From Desulfosporosinus hippei DSM 8344 (GTDB lineage: Bacteria > Bacillota > Desulfitobacteriia > Desulfitobacteriales > Desulfitobacteriaceae): 64,000 nucleotides of DNA. The DNA is taken from contig NZ_FNCP01000017.1 in the NCBI RefSeq assembly GCF_900100785.1, forward strand, positions 49,132-113,131, read 5' to 3'. The notes under the pieces were generated by a model that did not search any database, was not told where the DNA came from, and was given only the letters and a program-made list of their open reading frames with translations. The translations under genes and the position numbers were made by a program. Shown in pieces: positions 54,601 to 63,977 of this stretch (positions within the stretch are counted from its first letter, which is position 1; every line of letters begins with the position of its first letter).

Positions 54601-56448
54601 CTATCCTAAAGCACGCTCTAAAATTTCATTTAGTCGATTAACCATGCTGCGAGGGTCAACTATTAGACCTGCTGCAATTTGAGCGTTTTCGAATATTTGC
54701 TCAGCAGCAGTTTGGGCAAAAGCATCTTCATTTCTACGAGCATAATCCAGTCGTTTAATCATGGGGTGCGCAGCGTTAATCTCTAAAACGCTTGGCCCTA
54801 CTTTATTAAGATCTTTATTAACTAACTGCATCATCCGCTGCATACTGTTAGTCCCAAACGGACTGAACACTACTGCCGGACTGTCAACCAATCGTTTAGA
54901 TTCCCGCACTTCAGTCACTTTAGCTCCGAGTACTTCTTTTAGCCAACTAGTTAAGGCTAAAACATCTTCTTCTGAGAGTGCATCCGCACTTCTTTCCTGC
55001 TGAATTTGATCCCCTAAATCTAATTCAGCTTCATCGGCAGAAATAAGTTTCTTACCCTCATATTCTCTAATTGAGCCAAAGATATAGTCGTCAATTGCTG
55101 CGTAGGTATATAATACTTCAAATCCTTTGTCTCTAAATGCTTCTAAATAAGGACCTGACTCGATGACTTCACGTGAAGGACCATTGACATAATAGATTGC
55201 AGATTGTTCTTCTTTCATACGACCAATATACTCAGCCAAAGATACTAATTCCCCAGCTTTTGTGCTTGAAGACTCAAAGCGCAATAGTTTAACGAGTTCT
55301 TTTTGGTGAGTAAAATCATTCGCTGCCCCTTCTTTAATAAAGAAATTAAACTTCTCCCAAAACTCTTTGAACTTCTCCGGTTCCGATGTTGCCTGACCAT
55401 CAAGAAATTTAAGAAAGCGGCTAGTAACCACTTTGTTTAATTTACTTACTAAGGCACTGTCTTGCATTGTTTCCCTTGAGATATTCAGAGGCAATTCTTC
55501 ACTATCTATTACCCCTTTCAAAAACCGCAGCCATTCAGGTAAAACCAGGGGCGACTTTTCCTGGATAAGAACTTTTTTGCAGTAGAGGCTGACTCCCGGC
55601 TCAGTACGTCCAAAGCCAAACTGTTCGAAGTTTTCTTTAGGAACAAATAATAAAGTATTAATATTCAAAGGAGCATCGGACGAAAAATGGAGACGCAAAA
55701 GTGGTTCATCGTATGCATTAGCAATGAATTTATAAAATTCATTATAGTCGTTGTCTGATATCTCATTTTTATTTTTAGTCCAAAGAGCATCAACTGTATT
55801 TACTTTTTGCCCATTAACCAGAATTGGGTATGGTACAAAACTAGAGTATTGCTTAATCACCCGTTGAACGGTTTCTTCCTTGGCAAATTCGTAGGCATCT
55901 TCTTTTAAATGGAGAACCATCTTTGTTCCTCGAACACGATCCTCCCCTTCAGTAATTGTATAACTCCCTACGCCGTCAGACTCCCAAATAAAGGTTTCCC
56001 CATTCAGGTGATAGGAGCGAGTAGTAATGGTCACTTTTTCCGCTACCATGAAGGCTGAATAAAAACCTACGCCGAATTGACCAATTAAATTAAGATCTTT
56101 TTTATCCCCTTTATCGGTTAAATGTTTAATAAATTCTTTGGAGCCGGAATGGGCAATAGTTCCTAAATTCCCAACCAACTCTTCCTTAGTCATTCCAATA
56201 CCTGTATCGGTAATGGTAAGTGTATGTGAATTATCATCTGTATCAATATGGACTTCTAACGCTGCGTCTTGGTCTTTAACCTCCGGCCCGGTTAATTGGG
56301 TGTAACGCAGTTTCTCCATTGCATCAGCTGCATTAGATATCAGCTCTCTTAAGAAAATTTCACGATCTGTATAAAGAGAATGAATAACAATGTCTAACAA
56401 TTGCCTGATCTCAGTTTGGAATTCCTTAGTTTCTACTGCCGTACTCAT
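54601..56448 (-). CDS. htpG: Hsp90-family chaperone HtpG
   Basis: 615 residues. The GHKL ATPase motifs are in order: ELISNAADAMEKLR near residue 37, DTGIGMTKEEL near 80, and GQFGVGFYSAFMVAEK near 123. The middle and C-terminal dimerisation domains follow. Length is normal for HtpG. It lies alone, with a terminator on its downstream side and GTGGAGG before the ATG. Confidence 0.97.
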   Translation of the reverse strand: MSTAVETKEFQTEIRQLLDIVIHSLYTDREIFLRELISNAADAMEKLRYTQLTGPEVKDQDAALEVHIDTDDNSHTLTITDTGIGMTKEELVGNLGTIAHSGSKEFIKHLTDKGDKKDLNLIGQFGVGFYSAFMVAEKVTITTRSYHLNGETFIWESDGVGSYTITEGEDRVRGTKMVLHLKEDAYEFAKEETVQRVIKQYSSFVPYPILVNGQKVNTVDALWTKNKNEISDNDYNEFYKFIANAYDEPLLRLHFSSDAPLNINTLLFVPKENFEQFGFGRTEPGVSLYCKKVLIQEKSPLVLPEWLRFLKGVIDSEELPLNISRETMQDSALVSKLNKVVTSRFLKFLDGQATSEPEKFKEFWEKFNFFIKEGAANDFTHQKELVKLLRFESSSTKAGELVSLAEYIGRMKEEQSAIYYVNGPSREVIESGPYLEAFRDKGFEVLYTYAAIDDYIFGSIREYEGKKLISADEAELDLGDQIQQERSADALSEEDVLALTSWLKEVLGAKVTEVRESKRLVDSPAVVFSPFGTNSMQRMMQLVNKDLNKVGPSVLEINAAHPMIKRLDYARRNEDAFAQTAAEQIFENAQIAAGLIVDPRSMVNRLNEILERALG

Positions 56449-56577
56449 TGTTTACCTCCACGAAATTGAAATAAGTAGGTGGCCCGTCAAGTCGAGCCTC
56501 TACCTCATAGTTTAATCAAAATTTGGCAAAAGTGCAAAGTCTTTTTGCTTATTTATTCATGCAAAAACATCAAAGTC

Positions 56578-57018
56578 TTAAAGAATGCAATTATCTAGGC
56601 ATTGCTTTAGACAATCTTCAAAGTGACGGTCATTATCCGACGTTCTCTTTTTAGGCCCTTTAGTTCTGCCCCCACTTCTACGAAATTTTGCTTTCGCCTC
56701 TCGTTCCTCAAGCAAAAATTCAATTGTCGCCGGATTAAACTCTTTGCCTATGGGATTTAAACACTTAACCCCTTTTCCCAATAACATTGCTGCTAGGCCC
56801 CAATCCTGTGTCACAGCTATATCTCCTGCTTGAGCCAGATTTATTACTCGGATATCTGCTTCTTGTGAAGAGTTTCCTACGACTATATGATGATCCGAGA
56901 CAATATTATGGTTAAAACTTGCTACAGTCCAAACAGGTATAGCACGTTCACTGGCTAACCTGATGCAAATCTGTAAGACTGACTTGGGACAGGCGTCCGC
57001 ATCCACAATTACTTTCAT
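56578..57018 (-). CDS. YaiI/YqxD family (UPF0178) protein
   Basis: 146 residues from the ATG at 57018; the frame extends seven codons further to a TTG with no better site. The family's acidic N-terminus [13 protein letters not shown] and the central [14 protein letters not shown] are clear. It has a basic C-terminal tail ([19 protein letters not shown]). The family is PIN-like in fold and is of uncertain function, possibly a nuclease. RBS is GAGAGAAG. Confidence 0.8.
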   Translation of the reverse strand: MKVIVDADACPKSVLQICIRLASERAIPVWTVASFNHNIVSDHHIVVGNSSQEADIRVINLAQAGDIAVTQDWGLAAMLLGKGVKCLNPIGKEFNPATIEFLLEEREAKAKFRRSGGRTKGPKKRTSDNDRHFEDCLKQCLDNCIL

Positions 57019-57086
57019 ACCTTCACTTCTCTCAGTCAACTAAACATTAACAGATTAAGATTCCTTTTAGATGTTTTTCTTTATGG

Positions 57087-57923
57087 TTATTTCTCTTTCA
57101 AACCGCCCTCAGTTTGAATCACCTTGTTTTCTTTAAGTAGTTTACCTACGGCCCGTTTAAAGGCAGCTTTACTCATGTTCAGTCGGCTCTGGATTTCTAT
57201 GGGGCTGCTTTTGTCATTTAGGGCCAAAAATCCATCATGATCCTTTATTCCCTGCAGAATCTTCACTGTATCCGATTCCATTTGAATATGTTTAAGTTCT
57301 CTGGGAGATAAATCAAGTTTACCATCCTCTCGGACTCGGATTACTCTCGCTTCAACTTGATCCCCTTCTTTTAGCTCTATAAAACACTCATTAAGAGGAA
57401 TCAGTCCCATGTATATATTATCTACCGCAACAAAAACCCCGATCTCGGGGTTCACAGAGTAGACTGTGCCGACAACCTTATCATTCTTTTGATAGGGTGA
57501 ATCGGGGTTCAAATACTCGTATATTTCAGTTGTAGCACTTAGTCTTTGACTTTTGTCTAAGTAAACTTTTACCAAATAGCTTTTGCCTTCATCGATAGGG
57601 TATTTCTGTTCACGGAATGGCAAAAGCAAGTCTCTTTCCAGTCCCCAATTTAAGAAGGCACCAATTTTCGTTTTTGCATTAACCCTAAGATAGGCTAAAT
57701 CCCCTAACTTAGCCAATGGCTTTCGAGTTGTGGCAATTAATCGCTCTTCAGAGTCACGATAGACAAAAACCTCTAGTTCATCACCTTCTTTAGCCCCCTC
57801 CGGCAATTGTTTGATCGGTAGCAGGATATTATCGTGACGAATGCCGGTACCTGCATCTAAATATGCTCCAAAGGATGTAAAGTTTGCAATCTTAAGTTTA
57901 TAATATTTCCCAATCTCAATCAT
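57087..57923 (-). CDS. cvfB: S1-domain RNA-binding protein (CvfB type)
   Basis: 278 residues from the ATG at 57923; six earlier codons would start at a TTG and touch the GGAAGG site. S1-like repeats are visible: KLKIANFTSFGAYLDAG, LAYLRVNAKTKIGAFLNWG and GTVYSVNPEIGVFVAVDNIYMGLIP, then a winged-helix C-terminus (SKAAFKRAVGKLLKENKV). CvfB proteins bind RNA and influence virulence or translation in staphylococci. The gene is single. Confidence 0.88.
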   Translation of the reverse strand: MIEIGKYYKLKIANFTSFGAYLDAGTGIRHDNILLPIKQLPEGAKEGDELEVFVYRDSEERLIATTRKPLAKLGDLAYLRVNAKTKIGAFLNWGLERDLLLPFREQKYPIDEGKSYLVKVYLDKSQRLSATTEIYEYLNPDSPYQKNDKVVGTVYSVNPEIGVFVAVDNIYMGLIPLNECFIELKEGDQVEARVIRVREDGKLDLSPRELKHIQMESDTVKILQGIKDHDGFLALNDKSSPIEIQSRLNMSKAAFKRAVGKLLKENKVIQTEGGLKEK

Positions 57924-58141
57924 TGTTTGCTTCCCTTCCAATGCTAATATAGTACACCTTTCAAGAATGCACCATGTATTCCCTACCTATTATAACGAAA
58001 GGGTATCTCAGGTGCAAAAAATCATTACATAAATTTCCTGGGTTCATTGTATCTGTTGTTGCAGTAGTTAAAATACCTATTCCTTTTGCTGTGTTAATAT
58101 AATCATTTCTGTAAAGAATATAACCATAAAATACCAAACGT

Positions 58142-58166
58142 AAAAGGGACTAGCCTAGCTAATCCC
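58142..58166 (-). terminator. Terminator of the small Cys-rich gene
   Basis: A stem of GGGATTAGC / GCTAGTCCC with a three-base loop is followed on the minus strand by TTTTA, about 40 bases past the stop. Confidence 0.7.
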
Positions 58167-58207
58167 CAAAACATTACAGTTCAATCTATTCTCCCCTAAA
58201 AATTCAG

Positions 58208-58408
58208 TTAAAAGAAGTTCGAGCTATCATTCTGTTCGTGACAGTTTGGACGACAATATTGACACCCTTCAGTGCAACATGGACCAAATAAACTCGGAGT
58301 AAACTGATGCACTTTGAGCTCTTCATCATTGGCTAAGGTATTAGACAAAACAGCTGATGAAACCGTATCATTCTGATGAGCCAAGGCTTCTTCTCGTTGA
58401 GTTTTCAT
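58208..58408 (-). CDS. Small Cys-rich protein of unknown function
   Basis: 66 residues, ATG ten bases after AAAGGAG. The C-terminal third has PCCTEGCQYCRPNCHEQ, five cysteines and a His in a cluster that could bind a metal. There is no signal peptide. It has its own terminator, so it is a real gene in my view, although it is unlike any family I know. It lies between cvfB and sdhB on the minus strand. Confidence 0.6.
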   Translation of the reverse strand: MKTQREEALAHQNDTVSSAVLSNTLANDEELKVHQFTPSLFGPCCTEGCQYCRPNCHEQNDSSNFF

Positions 58409-58524
58409 AGACTCGAATCTCCTTTTTCCTGAATTTGTACATTTTACTTATAATTGATCGAACCTCACATTTTTATACTATCCTATTCATATTATATAAA
58501 TAAATTCACAATTTTTCAAATATT

Positions 58525-59277
58525 TTATTTTCTCAACCATCGGTTAATGGCAAATTTATTTGCTTCCCGATTCAAATCTGCCAAGCTGGTTGTCAGTGGT
58601 ATCTCCTTAGGACAGGCACGAACACAGTTTTGAGAATTGCCACAATCTGCGATTCCCCCCTCATCAAGCAAAGCTGACAACCTCTCATGTTTATTCATTT
58701 CCCCGGTTGGATGAGCATTAAATAGTCGGACTTGCGAAATAGCTGATGGACCAATAAATTTTGAACGGGGGTTTACTTGAGGGCAGGCCTCCATGCAACA
58801 TCCGCAAGTCATACATTTGGACAATTCGTAGGCCCATTGTCTTTTAACTTCAGCCATTCTTGGACCCGAACCCAAATTGTAGGTTCCATCAATTGGTATC
58901 CAAGCATGAACAGTCTTTAGGTGGTCAAACATGATTTGCCGATCAATCATCAAGTCTCGAACAATAGGGAATTTAGTTAACGGCTCAAGGACAATTGGCT
59001 GTTCAAGTTGGTCGATCAAGGCTGAACATGCCTGCTTTCCTTGCCCATTAATATTCATTGTACAGGCACCGCACACTTCCTCTAGGCAGTTACATTCCCA
59101 GACCACGGGGGTCGTTTTCACCCCCGATGCAGTAATCGGATTTTTCTGTATCTCCATTAAGCAAGAAATAACATTTAGCTTTTCTCGATAAGGTATCTCA
59201 AACTCTTCCCAGCGGAAGGGCTTATTAGGACCGTCTTGGCGGCGGATTTTTATTTGGATTTTTTTTTGCTCAGCCAT
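58525..59277 (-). CDS. sdhB: Succinate dehydrogenase/fumarate reductase iron-sulfur subunit
   Basis: 250 residues, ATG after GGAGGGG. The [2Fe-2S] motif is CNCLEEVCGACTMNING and later C; the 4Fe and 3Fe cluster Cys are in CMTCGCCMEACPQVNP and CGNSQNCVRACPKEIP. It passes electrons from the flavin subunit to the cytochrome b. It is the last gene of sdhCAB, 12 bases after sdhA. The Bacillus-type set works with menaquinone. Confidence 0.94.
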   Translation of the reverse strand: MAEQKKIQIKIRRQDGPNKPFRWEEFEIPYREKLNVISCLMEIQKNPITASGVKTTPVVWECNCLEEVCGACTMNINGQGKQACSALIDQLEQPIVLEPLTKFPIVRDLMIDRQIMFDHLKTVHAWIPIDGTYNLGSGPRMAEVKRQWAYELSKCMTCGCCMEACPQVNPRSKFIGPSAISQVRLFNAHPTGEMNKHERLSALLDEGGIADCGNSQNCVRACPKEIPLTTSLADLNREANKFAINRWLRK

Positions 59278-59289
59278 CTTACACCCCTC

Positions 59290-61026
59290 CTATTTGTCAA
59301 CGTCATAGCGACGAGCACGTAATGGAATTAATGACACGTCAACAGCTTCGTAACTCAGTTCTGGGCCTCTCGGTGTCCAAGTTGCGATGGTAGTTTTTAA
59401 CCAATTCTGATCATCACGTTCCGGGTAATCCGGTTTATAATGAGCGCCTCTGCTTTCGTTGCGATTTAAGGCTCCCAAAGTAATCACTCTGGCTAGTTCC
59501 AACATATTCCATAGTTGACGAATAAACGCACCTTCTTGGGTTCCCCATTCAATATTGTCGCTTCTGCCGATATCACGCCAGCGCTTCATTAGATCTTGGA
59601 TTACCCGATCAGTTTCCGCTAACTTATCGTTATAGCGCACGACTGTGACGTTTTGAGTCATAATATCTCCGAGCTCTTTGTGAATATGAAATGGGTTTTC
59701 CGATCCTTTCATAGCTAATATACTTGCCCATTGATCATCTTGGCGTTTCTTTTCATTTAAAAATGCCTGCTCCTTGCCACTGGGAGACAACCTTTTAGTT
59801 TTCTTTATATACTCCAAAGCCTTCGGGCCGGCTACCATACCCCCATAAATAGCAGAGAGCAGCGAATTTGCTCCTAAACGATTTGCCCCATGATATTGAT
59901 ATTCACATTCCCCAGCTGCAAAAAGTCCCGGAATATTCGTCATTTGATCATAGTCCACCCAAAGTCCACCCATAGAGTAGTGTACTGCCGGAAAAATTCT
60001 CATAGGAACCTTTTTAGGATCATCTCCGACGAACTTTTCATAGATCTCTATGATTCCCCCCAATTTTATCTGCAGTATGTTTGGATCAATGTGCGAAAGG
60101 TCTAAATAAACCATGTTTTCACCATTGATACCTAGTCCTTTGTCAAAAACCACTTCATAAATTGCACGAGTTGCAATATCTCTCGGAACCAGGTTTCCAT
60201 AAGCCGGATACATTTCCTCCAAGAAATACCAAGGTTTCCCATTCTTGTATGTCCACACCCGTCCGCCTTCTCCTCGAGCTGATTCAGACATTAGTCTAAG
60301 CTTATCGTCTCCAGGAATAGCGGTTGGGTGAATTTGGATAAACTCGCCGTTAGCGTATTTTATCCCTTGTTGATATAATGCTGACACTGCACTTCCTGTA
60401 CAAATTGTAGAATTTGTACTTTTACCAAATACTGCCCCCGGCCCGCCGGTAGCCACAATTACAGCGTCTGCCGGAAAGGACTTAATACTCATGTCACGGA
60501 GATTTTGCGCAACGATTCCCTGGCACACTCCATCATTAATTACTACAGAGAGTAATTCCCAATGTTCATATTTTTGAACTAAGCCTTCTACCTCATAGCG
60601 TCGAACTTGCTCATCAAGCGCATAAAGCAGCTGTTGACCGGTAGTAGCCCCTGCAAAAGCAGTTCGACAAAACTTTGTTCCCCCAAAACGACGAAAATCC
60701 AGAAATCCTTCGGAGGTTCGGCTGAACATGACTCCCATCCTATCCATTAAATGAATAATTCCCGGTGCTTCATCACACATAGCCTTTACCGGAGGTTGAT
60801 TAGCAAGAAAATCTCCTCCATAGATAGAATCGTCAAAGTGATTCCAGGTTGAATCTCCTTCTCCTTTAGTATTAACAGCTCCGTTAATTCCCCCTTGGGC
60901 ACAAACGGAGTGTGAACGCTTGACAGGTACTAGTGAAAACAGATCAACTTGTGTACCCGCTTCAGCCATTTTAATCGTAGCCATAAGTCCCGCCAGTCCG
61001 CCTCCAACAACGATGACTTTGCTCAT
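59290..61026 (-). CDS. sdhA: Succinate dehydrogenase/fumarate reductase flavoprotein subunit
   Basis: 578 residues from the ATG at 61026 behind GGAGGG (a TTG one codon earlier is less likely). The FAD motif VVGGGLAGLMATIKMAE and the covalent flavin His in RSHSVCAQGGINGA are present, with catalytic His/Arg regions QIHPTAIPGD and SESARGEGGRVW, and HYSMGGLWVD later. It oxidises succinate or reduces fumarate. It is the middle gene of the sdhCAB operon. Confidence 0.95.
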   Translation of the reverse strand: MSKVIVVGGGLAGLMATIKMAEAGTQVDLFSLVPVKRSHSVCAQGGINGAVNTKGEGDSTWNHFDDSIYGGDFLANQPPVKAMCDEAPGIIHLMDRMGVMFSRTSEGFLDFRRFGGTKFCRTAFAGATTGQQLLYALDEQVRRYEVEGLVQKYEHWELLSVVINDGVCQGIVAQNLRDMSIKSFPADAVIVATGGPGAVFGKSTNSTICTGSAVSALYQQGIKYANGEFIQIHPTAIPGDDKLRLMSESARGEGGRVWTYKNGKPWYFLEEMYPAYGNLVPRDIATRAIYEVVFDKGLGINGENMVYLDLSHIDPNILQIKLGGIIEIYEKFVGDDPKKVPMRIFPAVHYSMGGLWVDYDQMTNIPGLFAAGECEYQYHGANRLGANSLLSAIYGGMVAGPKALEYIKKTKRLSPSGKEQAFLNEKKRQDDQWASILAMKGSENPFHIHKELGDIMTQNVTVVRYNDKLAETDRVIQDLMKRWRDIGRSDNIEWGTQEGAFIRQLWNMLELARVITLGALNRNESRGAHYKPDYPERDDQNWLKTTIATWTPRGPELSYEAVDVSLIPLRARRYDVDK

Positions 61027-61079
61027 CAACTAACCCTCCACTCCCTATAAGTCTATCTGCAGCTGTAATTACGCAGTCA

Positions 61080-61688
61080 TTATTTCAAAAATGCAAAGAT
61101 ATCTGCCATACCTATCACGGACATGAGTACAAATATAACTCCTAATGTATATAACCATACTCTCTGAGAATGCGGCCCGACGGTTAATCCCCAAGTAATT
61201 GCAAAAGCCCATAAACCGTTGGTAAAATGAAAGATTGCCAATAAAACGCCTAAAACATAAAAGCTTAATCCCAGGGGTTGACTCATAAATTCGGAAAGAG
61301 TGGCAAAATTCGCCTCACCAAATCGCAAAAGATAGACATGGGTAATGACAAAGACGAGGGTGTAAAGACCCGAAATCCTCTGAATCAGATAGAACCAATT
61401 CCTGGCATATTTGTAGCGCAAAACATTGGTTTGACCTGTATAAACCACCCAAGTACCGTAAATTGCATGGGCTGCAATAGGTATAAAAATGACAATCAAC
61501 TCAGCTATAAAAATTCCCGGGAAACTTTGCATTGTATTAATAACTAAATCATACTGTTTCGGCCCCCCCAGAGCTGTTAAATTAAGGAACAGATGAAACG
61601 TTAGAAAAAATCCTATAGGAACCAAACCCAATAATGAATGAACCCTTCGAATTAAAAAGTGATGATTAGACACTTGTGCTAGACTCAT
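61080..61688 (-). CDS. sdhC: Succinate dehydrogenase cytochrome b558 subunit
   Basis: 202 residues from the ATG at 61688, with GAGAGGAT before it; earlier TTG is less likely. Five hydrophobic segments and several conserved His (RRVHSLLGL, FHLFLN, IAAHAIYG, VITHVYLL, IFHFTNGLW) fit the di-heme SdhC of Bacillus type. It anchors SdhAB in the membrane. It is the first gene of sdhCAB, about 105 bases after a sigma54 promoter. Confidence 0.93.
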   Translation of the reverse strand: MSLAQVSNHHFLIRRVHSLLGLVPIGFFLTFHLFLNLTALGGPKQYDLVINTMQSFPGIFIAELIVIFIPIAAHAIYGTWVVYTGQTNVLRYKYARNWFYLIQRISGLYTLVFVITHVYLLRFGEANFATLSEFMSQPLGLSFYVLGVLLAIFHFTNGLWAFAITWGLTVGPHSQRVWLYTLGVIFVLMSVIGMADIFAFLK

Positions 61689-61803
61689 TAACTCAATCCT
61701 CTCTTCCAAATCTAATTTTTACATATGCCTCTACTTACGCACCGAATCTTGATTCTACCCTCCATTTATGGTATTGCTAAAACACTAGCATATCTTATAG
61801 ATA

Positions 61804-61817
61804 GCAATCTCTATGCC
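61804..61817 (-). promoter_or_regulatory. Sigma54 (-24/-12) promoter of sdhCAB
   Basis: On the minus strand it reads ATTGGCATAGAGATTGCTA: GG at 61817-61816, ten bases, GC at 61805-61804. This matches TTGGCA-N6-TTGC. The predicted start is near 61792, about 105 bases before the sdhC ATG. A sigma54 activator gene ends 230 bases upstream on the same strand. Confidence 0.7.
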
Positions 61818-62047
61818 AATATATTAGAATTGCTTAACTTTTCTGATTTTTTATACAAAAAAATTTTACTTCGCTTGTAGTCTAGGATTCAACCCTAAGG
61901 TAATTTGGGGGTTTTATCTTTCACCTAGAACAAAATGTTTATATGACTCTTTTATTATACATATCAAATTTATAATTTCTAGAATTTAGAAGCTTGCCCC
62001 TTCTAATAATTGGAACTTATCTTATTCCTGATCAATCCCTTTCTGTA

Positions 62048-63745
62048 TCAACCCATTGTCTTGAGTTTATTATAGAGTGTTGCCAGAGAGATCCCTAAAG
62101 CTTTAGCAGCTTGCTTCTTCCCTTCTACTGCATTCCCATAACGTTCTATGGCCATATTTATAAGGTGCTTCTCCATTTGCTCAATAGGCATAATCTCTTC
62201 GATTATCTGCTCATGATGTATGGTTTGCGGAAACTCTACAAGATTGAGAAATTGTTTGTGGGTGATTATTTCTTCATCAACTGTTACCATTGCCCTTTCC
62301 ATGACATTCTGCAGTTCGCGAATATTACCCGGCCATTCATATTGCATTAACAATTCTTCTGCTTTAGTAGTTAATCCCTTGACGTGTTTTCCGAATTTCC
62401 GATTAAACTTGGCTATAAGAGAATGCACATATGCCGGAATGTCTTCCTTGTGATTTCGGAGTGACGGCAAGCCTAATTCAACAACATTGAGTCGGTAAAA
62501 GAGATCTTCTCGAAAATCTCCTTGCTTGGCCATTTGCAGTAAATTTCGATTCGTAGCTGCAATGACTCGTACATCCACTTTAATTGTCTGTGACCCTCCA
62601 ACTCTTTCAAACTCCATTTCTTGTAACACTCTTAATAACTTAGCTTGCAGATGAAGGTTCATATCTCCAATCTCATCTAAGAAGATAGTGCCTCCATTTG
62701 CCAACTCCATCTTGCCAAGTTTAGTTTTTAAAGCCCCCGTAAATGCCCCCTTTTCATGTCCAAAAAATTCACTTTCGAGAAGAGTCTCCGGGATAGCAGC
62801 ACAGTTGACTTTAATAAATGGCTTATCGAGGCGTAGGCTTGAGGCATGAATCGCATGTGCAAATAGCTCTTTTCCTGTACCTGATTCCCCGGTAATCAGT
62901 ATTGTCGAATTGCTTTTAGCTGCCTTGCGAGCCAAATCCAAAGCACTTTCAAATTCCGGGTGGCTTCCGATTATGTCATCAAAGGTGTATGAACTGGTGG
63001 ATATCTGATTAATTCGGGTCTGTAAATCGTCAATGACTCGGTTTGAGGCCCTTAATTGTTCCATTAACTTGTAAATATCCGTCAAAGGTTGAAAAACTAC
63101 AACAGCACCTTCCATTTTGCCTTCAACGACAATAGGAGATGCATTAGCCACAACCTCTACATCAGCACCTCCAACAACTGCACGATGGGCAAATACGGCT
63201 TCATGGGTTCGAAGGGAACGGGCAAGAGCACCGTTTGGAGAAACCTCAAAAATATTATTGCCAATTCGCTGCCCGGCAGGAATTGCCGTCACGCGACTAA
63301 ATGATGGATTAACGTATTTGATATTTCCATCGATACTGGCTACTTCAATGGCTTCCTGGACAGAGTTCAGGATGGCATCAAGTTCCCCTTTTAAACGCTT
63401 AATATCCGCCAGCTTCTCTTTCTCTTCAATAAGGTGCATCATCAGATTTGCACCCTGAGCTTCTATTACTACGCAGGATTTTTCTTTATAACTATTTATT
63501 TGTTCCCGAACATACTCAAGTCCGGTTGCTTCAATAATTACGTCCAAATTTGTGATTTTGAATAAGTCATCCAGGGATGAAAGAGTTTTCACTCTATCCA
63601 ATCTAGCAAGCTGCATACCCTGGGCAGTTTCAGCACAATCACACACGGCGGCTATCTCAATATGTTCTATGCTACGTAACGTTTTATAAATGGATGCCCC
63701 CCCCTGGCCCATACCAACTATACCTACTTTTACTTTAAGAGCCAT
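62048..63745 (-). CDS. Sigma54-dependent activator with an NAD(P)-binding-like and a PAS domain
   Basis: 565 residues from the ATG at 63745, seven bases after GGGAGG. Residues 1-120 look like a Rossmann oxidoreductase fold (KVGIVGMGQGGASIYKTL, IIEATGLEYVREQI), a PAS domain spans about 125-240, then the sigma54 AAA+ domain with ITGESGTGKELFAHAIH, GAFTGA, IFLDEIGDMN and a Fis-type HTH (KQAAKALGISLATLYNKLKTMG). The N-terminal fold suggests a response to NAD(H) or a redox metabolite. The sdh sigma54 promoter lies directly downstream of its stop, so I infer it controls sdhCAB. Confidence 0.9.
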   Translation of the reverse strand: MALKVKVGIVGMGQGGASIYKTLRSIEHIEIAAVCDCAETAQGMQLARLDRVKTLSSLDDLFKITNLDVIIEATGLEYVREQINSYKEKSCVVIEAQGANLMMHLIEEKEKLADIKRLKGELDAILNSVQEAIEVASIDGNIKYVNPSFSRVTAIPAGQRIGNNIFEVSPNGALARSLRTHEAVFAHRAVVGGADVEVVANASPIVVEGKMEGAVVVFQPLTDIYKLMEQLRASNRVIDDLQTRINQISTSSYTFDDIIGSHPEFESALDLARKAAKSNSTILITGESGTGKELFAHAIHASSLRLDKPFIKVNCAAIPETLLESEFFGHEKGAFTGALKTKLGKMELANGGTIFLDEIGDMNLHLQAKLLRVLQEMEFERVGGSQTIKVDVRVIAATNRNLLQMAKQGDFREDLFYRLNVVELGLPSLRNHKEDIPAYVHSLIAKFNRKFGKHVKGLTTKAEELLMQYEWPGNIRELQNVMERAMVTVDEEIITHKQFLNLVEFPQTIHHEQIIEEIMPIEQMEKHLINMAIERYGNAVEGKKQAAKALGISLATLYNKLKTMG

Positions 63746-63915
63746 AAGTTTTCCTCCCATATTTAACGATACTTGTAAATGCTATGCCCTTTAAAACAAT
63801 TCGCTCTTGATCTATTTACTCCTGCCATAATTCTTTTATTTTTTAGAATTTTTAAATAATTAAGTAGAAGTTTTACTATATAACGTAAAGGGACTAATTT
63901 ATAAATAACTCAACT

Positions 63916-63977
63916 TTCGCACCGCAGTTGTGCGAATAAAGCCTTGATATAACTGGGCAATGCACTGATCCAGTTAT
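63916..63977. repeat. Two inverted repeats at the right edge
   Basis: TTCGCAC / GTGCGAA (63916-63936, seven-base spacer) and ATAACTGG / CCAGTTAT (63949-63977, 13-base spacer). They lie upstream of the sigma54 activator gene and could be an operator or the end of a neighbouring transcript; the window ends too soon to tell. Confidence 0.4.

Noticed and set aside
57942..58141. Small RNA or additional short gene in the gap before the Cys-rich gene terminator
   Set aside because: No ribosome-binding site, conserved frame or clear promoter pair was visible.
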